From positions 62,001-126,000 of the forward strand of contig JAFDVK010000038.1 in the NCBI GenBank assembly GCA_018269005.1: 64,000 nt of DNA. The letters run 5' to 3'. Source of the stretch: Acidobacteriota bacterium. Its GTDB lineage: Bacteria > Acidobacteriota > Blastocatellia > Pyrinomonadales > Pyrinomonadaceae. The translations under genes and the position numbers were made by a program. Below the pieces are notes generated by a model. It worked only from the letters and a program-made list of their open reading frames with translations. It was not told where the DNA came from and searched no databases. Position 1 is the stretch's first letter, and each line of letters begins with the position of its first letter. Positions 8,701 through 16,745 of this stretch are shown here, piece after piece.

Positions 8701-9392
8701 GCCGAATGAAACCGGACGAGTATGCAAAGATAATCGCCGACGAGGTGCGTCCGAGATTTGAAGAACTGAAGGCCGATGCGATACGAAACAAGCTTTTGGA
8801 AGCGCGAGTGGTTTACGGCTATTTTGCCTGCCAATCCGAAGGGAACGACCTGATCATCTACAACGAAGATCAGAAGACGGAGCGTCTGCGATTCAACTTC
8901 CCGCGACAGCCGATCGAACAGCGTGGCGGCAAGAATTTGTGTCTCGCGGACTATTTCGCGTCGGTCGAGTCCGGCAAGATGGACGTTGTCGCATTCGACC
9001 TGGTCACGATGGGCAGCAAGGCAAGCGAGCATTCTGCAAAGCTTTTTGCGGCGGACAACTACACTGATTATTTGCTGTTCCACGGCCTTTCGGTCGAATC
9101 GGCGGAGGCTTTTGCGGAGATGTGGCACAAGCGGATCCGCGAGGAACTCGGCATCGCCGGAAGCGACGCCCCGGAACTCGCAAAGCTCTTCCATCAAGGC
9201 TATCAAGGATCGAGGTACAGCTTTGGCTATCCGGCGTGCCCGGACCTTGAGGAACAGGCAAAGATCTTCGAGCTTCTCGATCCGTCGCGTATCGGTGTCG
9301 AACTGAGCGAGGAGTTCCAGCTGCACCCGGAGCAATCGACCTCGGCGATCGTTCTGCATCATCCGGCAGCGAAATACTTCAACATCGAATAG
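5751..9392 (+). CDS. metH: Cobalamin-dependent methionine synthase
   Basis: The 1213-residue enzyme transfers the methyl group of 5-methyltetrahydrofolate to homocysteine through methylcobalamin. Domains in order: homocysteine methyltransferase (1-~310) with zinc ligands C225 (GMNCGTGP), C291 and C292 (GGCCGTTP); folate-binding barrel (~330-595, FLIVGERVNASGS); helical cap plus B12 domain (~670-890) with D759-H761-G764 of DVHDIGKNLV; and the AdoMet-dependent reactivation domain (~960-1213, QSEGNDLIIY, YSFGYPACPD). All key residues are present and the length matches the E. coli enzyme. Two features are unusual: about 32 residues (601-632) between the folate barrel and the cap are encoded by a 94-bp palindromic element, and an Ala/Glu-rich linker (~890-945) precedes the reactivation domain. 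It overlaps the upstream gene by ATGA. Confidence 0.97.
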   Translation: MNTDFLDLLREKIIVFDGAMGVSLQALDLSIDDWGGPNFENCSENLLYTRPDAVEKVHTSFLDIGCDVIETNSFGGSEVVLGEFGIADKTYDVNKKAAELAKRLANDYSTHDHPRFVAGSIGPGTKLPTLGHITYRALKDAYREQVRGLVDGGSDCLIVETCQDLLQTKAALAAIFDHFAKTRSRIPVIAQVTIEVFGTMLNGTEIGAALTALEPFPIDVIGMNCGTGPKHMTDSFRHLCENSPLPVSILPNAGLPEVKDGRQHYDETPESFAAQVEAFAKDFGANIVGGCCGTTPDHIKLLVERLGSLSPKERNAKLAPSASSIYFQQPFTQDASFLIVGERVNASGSKKMRDLLDAEDWDGLVNLAKSQEKEGAHILDVNVDFVGRDGVADMHELAKRLVTNVKIPLMFDSTEWEKMEAGLEHAGGKSILNSTNYEDGEERFIKLLELAKEFGASIVIGLIDETGMARTAEDKLKIARRAYKQATEFGIEAHDIFFDPLALPISTGIEEDRKNAAETIDSIKQIREEMPEANIILGVSNISFGLSPAARIVLNSVFLHDAVEAGMNSAIVNASKILPLIRFNEHEIDTARDLIYDRRQWNADAPVRTEGEARTIGSPGEPAIADEGVRVPSICTYDPLVEFTTLFEGKTAQSIKPDISNLPIEERLKEHIIEGEKIGLEDSLKQALETYKPLDIINNILLDGMKTVGDLFGSGQMQLPFVLQSAEAMKAAVRFLEPFLDRVEGIEKGTLVLATVKGDVHDIGKNLVDIILTNNGYKVVNLGIKQPIDDILRAFEESKADAIGMSGLLVKSTLVMRDNLELMNTRSINAPVILGGAALNRRYVDQDLIPLYDGELFYARDAFDGLHAMDKLTSGGDLTTEIPETTEKASKAAAAASESNQAPAENEDLVGEDAKLGVNAAEQVRKRASGSTSHTTRSEISQDVPIPVPPFWGSKVVEIKDLTKIFDFVNETALFKGQWQYKQGRMKPDEYAKIIADEVRPRFEELKADAIRNKLLEARVVYGYFACQSEGNDLIIYNEDQKTERLRFNFPRQPIEQRGGKNLCLADYFASVESGKMDVVAFDLVTMGSKASEHSAKLFAADNYTDYLLFHGLSVESAEAFAEMWHKRIREELGIAGSDAPELAKLFHQGYQGSRYSFGYPACPDLEEQAKIFELLDPSRIGVELSEEFQLHPEQSTSAIVLHHPAAKYFNIE
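7552..7645. repeat. Palindromic element inserted in frame in metH
   Basis: The terminal arms 7552-7575 and 7622-7645 are 24-bp inverted copies with one mismatch (core CGCGGACGCC...CGTCCGCA). The middle contains a second hairpin, CGGTTC/GAACCG. The region between the folate barrel (ending near LIYDRRQ) and CTYDPLVEF is short in typical MetH, so the element adds about 32 residues without breaking the frame. A related half-palindrome (GGAACCTGGGATGCCCTCG...) is found at 52414-52438 in repeat island B. Confidence 0.8.
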
Positions 9393-9414
9393 AGTTCAGC
9401 TTACATTTGCAATG

Positions 9415-9457
9415 AAAAATGCCGCTCGGGACCACAATGGAACCGAGCGGCTATTTT
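9415..9457. terminator. Terminator between metH and the converging protease gene
   Basis: GCCGCTCGG (9421-9429) pairs with CCGAGCGGC (9443-9451). A-rich bases lie before the stem and TATTTTG after it, so it may work in both directions between the convergent genes. Confidence 0.75.
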
Positions 9458-9507
9458 GTAGATGTCTCGGCCGACGGAATCGGCCGAGAGCTAAGCGAAT
9501 TTAACTA

Positions 9508-12369
9508 CTATCTTCCCGGGATCGGAACGTCGTTGCTAAGACCGAAGCCGTAGGCCGTAAAGCCAGCGGTCGATCTTAGCAGGTACCACGTGCCGCTGCG
9601 ATAGACTGCGAGGTCCGTGCGGCCGTCGCCGTCATAGTCACCGGGCGTCGGAATGTCGCCGAGCAATCCGAAATGGATCGTCGAGCTCGTTCCAGCGGCC
9701 GGATTGTAGATGAACCAATCGCCCGTAAGCGTTCGGAAGAGTGCGATCTCAGCCTTGCCGTCGCCCGAGTAGTCTGCGATCACGGGAACGTCCGATGAAG
9801 TTCCCATTCCTGTAGCCGTCGTCGGGAAACCGCCGGTTGATGGGCGGTATGTGAACGAGCCGGCCGCGCCATTGTAGTAAGCAATGTCGGCTTTGCCGTC
9901 GCCATCGAAATCACCGGGAGCTGGAATCGTGCCTGCAGCGTTCGGTATCGTCGTGTAGATCAGGCCGCCGGTGCTCTTAAGAGCGTACCAGCCGCCGTCT
10001 GAAGGACGGTAAACCGCGACATCCGTCTTGCCGTCGCCATCATAGTCGGCATTGACAGGGACATCGCCGGGCAGTCCGAACGATAGGAACGTGATGGTCG
10101 AGTTCGAGCTGTTGAAGATGTAAAAGTCCGGATTTGCGCTGTTCGCGTCTCCGCGGAATATCGCAAGATCGGCCTTTGCATCGCCATCAAAATCGCCCGG
10201 TGCGGGTACGTCGGTGGAGATCCCCCAATGAGCAACGGCGTAGCCGGCGGTTGACCGCAGCATATGCCAGTTGCCGTCTGACGGACGGAATACCGAGACG
10301 TCCGACTTGCCGTCGCCGTCAAAATCGTACTTCGCTCGTACAGGCGCCGTGACAGAGAAGTTCGCGTCCGAAACATCGAAGAAGACGTTTCCGACAGCTT
10401 CGATCTTGACACGTGCCTGCGAAGTCACGCCCATCGGGATCGTTACATCGGCCGAGCCGTCATTCGGCGTGCTTGCCAAAAGCACGGTCGGGAAGGTCTG
10501 GCCGCCATCGGTCGAAAGCGAGATCTTGACGTTCGCGACGCTTACGGGAGCAGCCGTCGTGTTAGCGACGTTCCAGGTTACGGTCTGGACCGAACCGCCG
10601 GCGACCTGGATCGAGGTGTTCGGTGATGTTACCTTGAACGGCCCGGAAGAGTTCGTCACCGTAATGACGGAGTCCGTGTACTGAGTTTGACCGATGGTCA
10701 CGCCCGGTACATACGGCTTGTTGTCGCGGACCGTAAGGCGGAAGTTGAGCGTACGAGACACCGAGCTTAGAGCCTCGGTATTCGCTACGGCATCGCCGCC
10801 GGGAAGTGTGGGCGACACGAGGAGCCCGGCAAGCACTGTCGCCATCTTCGGAAAGTAGCGGGTCGGCGAAGCGGTCGGCGGGAATGAGAGCCAATTCGGG
10901 CCTGTCGTTTTGCCGGGTGATGCCGGGCTGCTGCTGCCGGAAGAGGTCGCGTTGTCATTCTGCTCCCACTGATAGGTTAGCGAATCGCCGTCCGGATCGG
11001 TGGCCGAGCCGGTCAACGCGAACGGCGTGCTGATCGGGATCGTGTAGTTTGGAACTGACGAAACGACCGGCGGATGATTTTGCGTCATATTGGTCGTTAC
11101 CGGGCAGGTCTTGTTTGCAAGGTTCGCCTGGATCTGCTCGATGCTCGTTTGGTGGAACGTGTCGATCGAGTGCGGGGCAACGTCATACGGCGTGATGCCG
11201 GCATAGCCCATGATCGTGATTCCGGAGCCCACTTCTTTGTTGCGTCCGGTACCCTCAAGCGAGAACGAGAAGGTGTGATTCGCACCCATTTGGTGGCCAA
11301 CCTCGTGGACGACGTAGTCGATATCAAAGTTGTCGCCCTGCGGAACGCCGTCGCCCGGCGATGTAATGCCGCTGCCTTTCTGTCCATCGACACAAACGCA
11401 GCCGATGCAGCCTGCGTTGCCGCCGCCGCCCGAAGCACCGAACATATGGCCGATGTCGTAATTGGCTTCGCCAATATTTGCCGTCAGCGTTGCCTGTAGC
11501 TCGCCATTCCAGTTTCCCAAGGTCGAGTATGGGTCGGTCGCCGGATTGTAATAGATGACGTTCGTTGTCGAATCGATCAAGTTCAGATGCACCGCGAGAT
11601 CCTTTTCATAGACGCCGTTCGCACGGGTCAAGGTCGCATTGAATGCCGCGAGGACGAGAGCGACCTGGCTTGCGCTTGTTGCACCAAAATAGTTCGCGTA
11701 TTCGCCGTTACAAGATTGAGCGAGCCGCATCGTCTTGATCTGGCCCGCGTTGCTGTCCGGCCGCGAAGCGACATCGCCGTTCAGGCGATAGCTGTCTCGA
11801 ATGCCCGTCAAAAATCCGACATCGCCGGTGGTACAACGCCAGGGCGAACCGCCGGATTCGCCATCGCGACGGAATACCGAATACACCTTATGATCGGCCG
11901 AGAACGGCTCGATGAATTCATTGTGGGCATCGGAGCGGAATACTACGGTTTGGATGCCTTGCGGCGAGATGCTGAGCTTCAGCGTCGAAAATCGATCTGT
12001 GAGTCCGCGTCCCGAGTATGCGCGGATCTCTGGGAAGCGAGCCTGCAGAGCCGCGTCGAAGTTCGAATCCTCATAGACCTCGAACCGCTCCATATCGCCG
12101 TCGGCATTTGGGATCGAGATCACGACGGATTCGCCGCTAGAACGGCCCGCGATCGAGAAAAGCTGCTCCCTCAACGGTTCGATGTTGAGGTTGTAAAGGC
12201 GAAAGTCTGTCGGATAAGACGCTCTCAAGACGGCCCTATCCGTCGTGATCGTCGAACGATCTTGCTGATTCTCGGTCCATATCAGCTGTTGGGCCGAGGC
12301 ACCGATCACTAGGAACGCTAGAACCAACGAGAGAGACAGAACGCCGCGAAACATCAGATGCGTGTTCAT
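9508..12369 (-). CDS. Secreted reprolysin-like zinc metalloprotease with six FG-GAP repeats
   Basis: The product has 953 residues. Signal peptide 1-26 ends ASAQ. A propeptide-like region (~27-200) is followed by the catalytic domain, with the zinc site HEVGHQMGANH (H355, H359, H365) and a downstream GITIMGYAG Met-turn, typical of M12B/reprolysin-type metzincins. An Ig/Fn3-like stretch (~440-690) comes next, then six FG-GAP-type repeats (~690-950) with DxDGDGxxD loops (YDFDGDGKSD, GDFDGDAKAD, ADYDGDGKTD and others). It probably degrades extracellular protein; the C-terminal repeats could mediate binding or surface retention. The gene stands alone, convergent with metH. The repeat block parallels that in the 750-2963 protein. 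Confidence 0.92.
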   Translation of the reverse strand: MNTHLMFRGVLSLSLVLAFLVIGASAQQLIWTENQQDRSTITTDRAVLRASYPTDFRLYNLNIEPLREQLFSIAGRSSGESVVISIPNADGDMERFEVYEDSNFDAALQARFPEIRAYSGRGLTDRFSTLKLSISPQGIQTVVFRSDAHNEFIEPFSADHKVYSVFRRDGESGGSPWRCTTGDVGFLTGIRDSYRLNGDVASRPDSNAGQIKTMRLAQSCNGEYANYFGATSASQVALVLAAFNATLTRANGVYEKDLAVHLNLIDSTTNVIYYNPATDPYSTLGNWNGELQATLTANIGEANYDIGHMFGASGGGGNAGCIGCVCVDGQKGSGITSPGDGVPQGDNFDIDYVVHEVGHQMGANHTFSFSLEGTGRNKEVGSGITIMGYAGITPYDVAPHSIDTFHQTSIEQIQANLANKTCPVTTNMTQNHPPVVSSVPNYTIPISTPFALTGSATDPDGDSLTYQWEQNDNATSSGSSSPASPGKTTGPNWLSFPPTASPTRYFPKMATVLAGLLVSPTLPGGDAVANTEALSSVSRTLNFRLTVRDNKPYVPGVTIGQTQYTDSVITVTNSSGPFKVTSPNTSIQVAGGSVQTVTWNVANTTAAPVSVANVKISLSTDGGQTFPTVLLASTPNDGSADVTIPMGVTSQARVKIEAVGNVFFDVSDANFSVTAPVRAKYDFDGDGKSDVSVFRPSDGNWHMLRSTAGYAVAHWGISTDVPAPGDFDGDAKADLAIFRGDANSANPDFYIFNSSNSTITFLSFGLPGDVPVNADYDGDGKTDVAVYRPSDGGWYALKSTGGLIYTTIPNAAGTIPAPGDFDGDGKADIAYYNGAAGSFTYRPSTGGFPTTATGMGTSSDVPVIADYSGDGKAEIALFRTLTGDWFIYNPAAGTSSTIHFGLLGDIPTPGDYDGDGRTDLAVYRSGTWYLLRSTAGFTAYGFGLSNDVPIPGR

Positions 12370-12578
12370 ATTTAATTTGCTCCTTACTTATTGGGATCCA
12401 TTTGGACGTTTAGGACGTTTCGCGGGTACACGAGCCGACCGGCGTTTCGAATGGAGACTCCAAGCTAATTGAATTGAAATTAGAACGAGATTGATTATCC
12501 TACAAACCGTGTGAAAACAGCAATCCCGGACCGCGAAATCCAACTGGCCGGGTCACTTTTTCTTTCGGGGTGTCCGTA

Positions 12579-13502
12579 ATGATACACTTATCGTCTTGCG
12601 TCCCGCAAATGCCAGAAAACAGCCTCAAAACAGCAGAAATTCGCAGCCTCGAACCGCTTGTTCCCGATATCGACGAGCTGGATGTGCTGGCCCCGACCGA
12701 ACGACGCGGCTTCTGGCTTGCGCACCGGATGAATCAGGGCCGCTGGAAACGCCTGATGACATTCTTTCAGCGTCATATCGGCTCACTATGGATCTACTTG
12801 GCGACCTATAACCTAATGGAGGTGCACGGCCTCGAGAATTTTGAGGCAGCCGACCCGGGCCGTCCTGTGCTTCTGGTGGCGAATCATCGCTCGTTCTTCG
12901 ATATGTACACGGTGTCGAGCATTCTTTTTCGGAAGACGCATCGGCCGCTCCAGCTCTACTTTCCGGTCCGTGCGAAATTCTTTTATGACCGTCTGAGCGG
13001 TTGGGTGGTGAATTTCGTGATGGGCTGGTTCTCGATGTACCCGCCCTTCTTCCGCGAGGCGGGCGAGGTCGAGAAACGCGAGTTCGATAAGTATTCGCTT
13101 CGAAGGCTTGTCCAGCTGTGCTCGCAAAACGGCCCGAATGTGATCGGTTTTCATCCCGAAGGGAAGCGGAATCTAAAGGGCGGGCCGTATGACTTTCTGC
13201 CTGCGCAGCCGGGCGTCGGCAAGGTGATCTATTCCGCACGGCCGCAGGTCGTGCCCGTCTTTATCGCCGGGCTTGGCAACGATCTGCCTAAACAGATATT
13301 GGGGAACTGGCGTGGCGGCGAGCCGGTGCGCCTCTTGTTCGGCGAGCCCATCGACCTCGCAGAGTTTTATCTAAAAGCAGACAAACTGCGAACGCACAAG
13401 GAGATAGCCGACCATCTGATGCTGAAGATCGCGGAATTAGGCGAGCAGGATCGTTCGGAACGAGAGAAGCAGACCGATCTTAAGGAACGAGTGAAGGTCT
13501 GA
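12579..13502 (+). CDS. Lysophospholipid/1-acyl-glycerol-3-phosphate acyltransferase (PlsC-like)
   Basis: A membrane-associated acyltransferase of about 307 residues. The catalytic NHRSFFD (HX4D) motif is followed by the substrate-binding block FHPEGKRNLKGG and a VPVFIAGLG segment, the expected order for the PlsC family. The N-terminal ~75 residues are charged and not typical, and the acyl acceptor cannot be told from sequence. The start is uncertain: GTG at 12570, ATG at 12579 or ATG at 12609 are in frame. I prefer 12579, which has GGGG about ten bases upstream. The stop is adjacent to the stop of the convergent protease gene, with no spacer. Confidence 0.85.
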   Translation: MIHLSSCVPQMPENSLKTAEIRSLEPLVPDIDELDVLAPTERRGFWLAHRMNQGRWKRLMTFFQRHIGSLWIYLATYNLMEVHGLENFEAADPGRPVLLVANHRSFFDMYTVSSILFRKTHRPLQLYFPVRAKFFYDRLSGWVVNFVMGWFSMYPPFFREAGEVEKREFDKYSLRRLVQLCSQNGPNVIGFHPEGKRNLKGGPYDFLPAQPGVGKVIYSARPQVVPVFIAGLGNDLPKQILGNWRGGEPVRLLFGEPIDLAEFYLKADKLRTHKEIADHLMLKIAELGEQDRSEREKQTDLKERVKV

Positions 13503-15143
13503 TCAATTCGTCTTGGGTGCCGTCGGGTTTGTGACATTCGCTGCCGCGGTGGCGGAGTTCGAGTTTGGTTCTTTTGCGGAATCAGGCGACACCCAGCCGG
13601 CATTTTCGAGCAGAGCGATCGCGAACTTTACCGGGACTGCCATATTCGCGGCCGTGTTCTCCGTAAACACACCAAAATTCACGCCGATCACCTCGCCGCT
13701 TTGGCCGAAGAGCGGCGCTCCGGAACCGCCTTCCGCGGTGCGTGCGTCGTGCACGATCCGCTTGGAATCGAGGTCGGTGATAGAACCTTGCGTGGTCAGC
13801 GGCACGATCTTCTGCGATTGGGCAAGGAAGTTGATCAGATCTTGCCGCGAGTTGCCGAAACGCTGGTTTATCGAGCGGGCCTCGGCGTCATCGACCATCG
13901 CAAGCAGCCGATCAGGACCATTCGGATACCCCATAGTTACGACCGTCTTTCCGATCTCGACCGAGGCGGTGTCCGTGTCGAGCGGGACTGTCGGCAGATC
14001 CTGAGGAACGGTCGCCGGGTCGATAAACCCGATAGCAAGGTCTTCGCGGCCGCCGACGCTCTTTACCGTGAGCGGAAAAGGCTGTGGATGATTCGGGAAG
14101 TAAATGACGAGCTTTTTGACGCGTGCACGGGCATTTCCGGCGGCCATCATCTGCTTAACACCGTCGTCTTCTTCCCACGGCCGGACAACGTGGCGATTCG
14201 TAACGATGTAGCCCTGCCCGACGTAAAAACACGTGCCGATAAAATCGTATTCGACCGTCGGCCCGTTGCCGTCGGTCGTAACTCCGACCTGCGGCCGCGA
14301 CGGCATGGAATCAGGATTTTCCGGGGCCTGCGGCTCGTACGGGCTGCGATAAAGCGACGGGTCGGCGTAGCGCAGGACCTTGCCCGTACGCTTATCGACG
14401 AGGTCATAGACGCCGACGATCAGGCCGATCGAATTGCCGTACGCAACGCGAAGGTTCGGCGCAAGCGAGACGGTCTTGATGATGTCCTTGTTGCTTTTAT
14501 CCAACTCGCCAAGCTGGTTGCTCGCCTGGCCAAGCTTTTCCTCGAGATTCTTGATCGTTTCGCTCTGCACTTTCGCCTGTTCGCGGGCTTCCCGCAACTC
14601 GCGATTTACGGCGTATCCGATATAGAGAATGCCGGTCAGGAATGCGACCGCGATCACGAGCGTTATGAGCTTGGTCGTCCAGGATATCTCGCGTGCAAGC
14701 TCGCGTGTAAATTCGCGAAGGAACGCTTTTGCGTCATCCCGCTTTGCCGATCCGTAAGACTCGATGGCCGCATCTTCGATGAACTGCGAAATATGCGGCT
14801 GCTCACGATTTGTCGTGATGAGCGCGGACTTTGCCTCTAGCGAAAAGAAGCCGAAGGAAATGCTGTTCTCGGGGGCAGCGATGACGTCTCCGTCGGTTAC
14901 GGGAACGTAACGCCGCAGCGGTTTATCGTTTATCTCGAAGTTCAGGTCTTGGGCAAAATCTACGACGCGGAAGCTGCCGTCCGAACTGTCAAGCTCGAGC
15001 CAAACGTCAAGGTCGCGCACGGACGAGGTGTGGATCTGTATGTCACAGGTAGAGTCCGAGCCGATCCGAATCCGTTCTTGTGCGAAGAATTCGGTTCGCT
15101 TCTCAAGGCCGACTGTGACGTGGATGATAATGCCGGGTGCCAT
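13503..15143 (-). CDS. Membrane-anchored trypsin-like serine protease with N-terminal FHA-like domain
   Basis: The product has 546 residues. Residues 1-105 resemble a forkhead-associated domain (RIRIGSDSTCDIQI, then VTDGDVI). A single membrane segment spans ~158-179, followed by a coiled coil (~180-225) and a trypsin/HtrA-type protease with H318 (IVTNRHVV), D368 (REDLAIG) and S474 (GGSGAPLFG). No PDZ domain is visible. The order suggests a cytosolic FHA domain reading phosphothreonine and an external protease, a plausible link between Ser/Thr kinase signalling and envelope proteolysis; this is inference, and the FHA phosphate-binding Arg/Ser pattern is only partly clear. It ends at base 13503, directly after the acyltransferase stop. 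Confidence 0.85.
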   Translation of the reverse strand: MAPGIIIHVTVGLEKRTEFFAQERIRIGSDSTCDIQIHTSSVRDLDVWLELDSSDGSFRVVDFAQDLNFEINDKPLRRYVPVTDGDVIAAPENSISFGFFSLEAKSALITTNREQPHISQFIEDAAIESYGSAKRDDAKAFLREFTRELAREISWTTKLITLVIAVAFLTGILYIGYAVNRELREAREQAKVQSETIKNLEEKLGQASNQLGELDKSNKDIIKTVSLAPNLRVAYGNSIGLIVGVYDLVDKRTGKVLRYADPSLYRSPYEPQAPENPDSMPSRPQVGVTTDGNGPTVEYDFIGTCFYVGQGYIVTNRHVVRPWEEDDGVKQMMAAGNARARVKKLVIYFPNHPQPFPLTVKSVGGREDLAIGFIDPATVPQDLPTVPLDTDTASVEIGKTVVTMGYPNGPDRLLAMVDDAEARSINQRFGNSRQDLINFLAQSQKIVPLTTQGSITDLDSKRIVHDARTAEGGSGAPLFGQSGEVIGVNFGVFTENTAANMAVPVKFAIALLENAGWVSPDSAKEPNSNSATAAANVTNPTAPKTN

Positions 15144-15280
15144 TAGTAAGCGTGAAAACGTGCGATAAGCGTTATTGGTGTGATTCTATCACAGAGACCC
15201 GGCAGAAGCTCTAGAAAAATCTCGCAGATCGCCGTAACTTTTGTTGTCTCGCGGTCGATTCTGTTAGCCTTTTATTAAAT

Positions 15281-15673
15281 ATGGGAAAGCCGAAATTCAT
15301 CACCGACCGCGAAGAGCTCGAAAAGCTCGCGCCAATGCTCAAAGCCCCGATAAAACGCCAGGTCTTCGTCTGTACAGGGAAATCGTGCTCAAAGGTCGGC
15401 GGCGAAGAGGTCCTTTCGGAATTCGCCCGCATCCTCGAAGCGAAAGGCATCCGCCAAGGTAAGGAAAAGAAAGGCCGTAACCCGATGGGCGAGGTCCTCC
15501 TTACACAATGCGGCTCGATCGGCTTCTGCTCCATCGGCGTCGCCGTCATGGTCCACCCCGACGGCACCCTCTACGGCCAGGTCCAACCCGAAGACGTCCC
15601 CGAAATAATCGAGGAACACATCGAAAAGGGAAATGTCGTAGAAAGATTGGCGCTGATGGAATTGCAGAATTAG
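15281..15673 (+). CDS. Thioredoxin-like [2Fe-2S] ferredoxin
   Basis: A 130-residue cytosolic protein of the thioredoxin-fold ferredoxin family (related to NuoE). The four expected cysteines are present as VCTGKSCSKVGG and TQCGSIGFC, with the C-terminal HPDGTLYGQVQPEDV strand-turn and an EHIEKG helix. Such proteins carry electrons for partners that differ between organisms. No redox enzyme lies next to it, so the partner is unknown. It converges on the 15681 gene with a seven-base gap. Confidence 0.88.
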   Translation: MGKPKFITDREELEKLAPMLKAPIKRQVFVCTGKSCSKVGGEEVLSEFARILEAKGIRQGKEKKGRNPMGEVLLTQCGSIGFCSIGVAVMVHPDGTLYGQVQPEDVPEIIEEHIEKGNVVERLALMELQN

Positions 15674-15680
15674 AAATCGC

Positions 15681-16457
15681 TTACAGCGAAGACTTTTGAT
15701 TCACCACGAAATCAATTCCGCCGCAACTATTCTGTTGAATGTCAATTAAATCGGGTTTGGCATCCGGCTTCCTAATTCCGAACGAATCGTAATTGCTTTT
15801 AGGATCATAGATCAAGCCTTTTTCCATCTCTAGGTCAGGGATAAACTCAGGTGGCAAAACCGGTTGGACTTGATACCTTCCTAGAGGGATATCCCAGAGT
15901 TGATAGACTCCGTTTTTATCGGTAACGATTTCAAAAGATCTTTTGTCGCTAAAGACTCTGACCTTTATTCCGGCGACGTTCTTGATAAATTCAAAAGGTT
16001 CGTCCTTGTAAAGCTTAATTGTTCCAGAAAGCCTTGTTCGTTTGAGAGACATCGGCAAATTATTCAACCAATATAAATCCTCGCTCATTCTTTCAATTCG
16101 TCCATTTATTCCTGGACTCAGCGCAAAGTACTGTTTAGCTTTTTTGTCCCGACCTATATACACCAACATTGTTTCGCCCACGTCATCGGAAAAATCCCAG
16201 TCACAGGTTGACTGAGGTTGGTTCAAAACAATCTGTTTTAGCTTTTGGCCCTTGAGTGTTTTCTCGATACGTATGACGACCGTCTGCTCCGATTGCGACG
16301 GTTCCACCCTTTCAATTTTTCCCACTACAATGAGGTCCGCTCTTGCATATTTCTCACAAGTCGTGCTCGGCCCATACGAACAAGCCAGAGCACTTTCCGC
16401 GCCGAACGCAAGAGTTAGGAGGGTAAGTGAAAGTTTTACGAGAGCTCTGTTATCCAT
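15681..16457 (-). CDS. Secreted protein with TIMP/netrin-like N-terminus and a carboxypeptidase-regulatory-like domain
   Basis: The start is placed at ATG 16457 (MDNRALVKLSLTLLTLAFG) because it begins a clean signal peptide ending ALAC; the open frame extends 20 codons further upstream without such a signal. The mature protein starts CSYGPSTTCEKYARADLIVVG, resembling bacterial TIMP-like proteins in which an N-terminal Cys precedes an OB-like fold. Residues ~165-225 (VRVFSDKRSFEIVTDKNGVYQLWDI) look like a carboxypeptidase-regulatory Ig-like domain. The function is unknown. It lies immediately downstream of a pntB 3' fragment and the DUF559 element. Confidence 0.7.
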   Translation of the reverse strand: MDNRALVKLSLTLLTLAFGAESALACSYGPSTTCEKYARADLIVVGKIERVEPSQSEQTVVIRIEKTLKGQKLKQIVLNQPQSTCDWDFSDDVGETMLVYIGRDKKAKQYFALSPGINGRIERMSEDLYWLNNLPMSLKRTRLSGTIKLYKDEPFEFIKNVAGIKVRVFSDKRSFEIVTDKNGVYQLWDIPLGRYQVQPVLPPEFIPDLEMEKGLIYDPKSNYDSFGIRKPDAKPDLIDIQQNSCGGIDFVVNQKSSL

Positions 16458-16513
16458 CGTTCTGCTTTGATGCTCTGAGGCAGGCGAAGAGTTTTCCGAC
16501 GTGCCGATAATAC

Positions 16514-16573
16514 TCACGCCCGCATCGCCGTCAGTATCTCATCCACAACCTTCTTCGCATCGCTGAATATCAT
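16514..16573 (-). pseudogene. Detached copy of the pntB 3' end (scar S1)
   Basis: Read on the minus strand, this 60-base segment encodes [19 protein letters not shown] and a TGA stop, matching the last 19 codons of pntB (17268-17327, [19 protein letters not shown]). The two copies differ at 12 of 60 bases and eight of the changes are silent third-position changes, so the fragment seems to have diverged while part of a working gene. It sits nine bases outside the left inverted repeat of the DUF559 element, while the intact pntB end sits 20 bases outside the right one. Confidence 0.8.
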
Positions 16574-16582
16574 AACCAAAAG

Positions 16583-16639
16583 CTCCCCTCCTTACGAGGG
16601 AGAGGTGGCAGCCGCTTCGGCTGACGGGGTGGTTTTTAG
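16583..16639. repeat. Left terminal inverted repeat of the DUF559 element
   Basis: It begins CTCCCCTCCTTACGAGG and ends GACGGGGTGGTTTTTAG. It is an inverted copy of 17191-17247 with six mismatches, and contains the hairpin CAGCCG-CTT-CGGCTG. Confidence 0.85.
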
Positions 16640-16673
16640 CCGGGGCATCTACAATGTCGGTTGAGTAAGAACA

Positions 16674-16716
16674 ACCTCCCGGCTAAAGCCGTACTCCTCC
16701 TTCGTAAGGAGGAGAG
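16674..16716. repeat. Diverged internal palindrome of the DUF559 repeat family
   Basis: CTCCTCCTT-CGT-AAGGAGGAG (16694-16714) has the same 9-bp stem and CGT loop as the terminal repeats. It is preceded by a CGGCT-AA-AGCCG hairpin in place of the second family hairpin. Confidence 0.65.
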
Positions 16717-16745
16717 CAAGAGCTTTCTCATTTCGAGCATCCGTC

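Noticed and set aside
13701..14840. A 379-codon open frame antisense to the FHA-protease gene
   Set aside because: Arg/Asp-rich composition typical of a shadow frame; the protease frame has the full catalytic triad.
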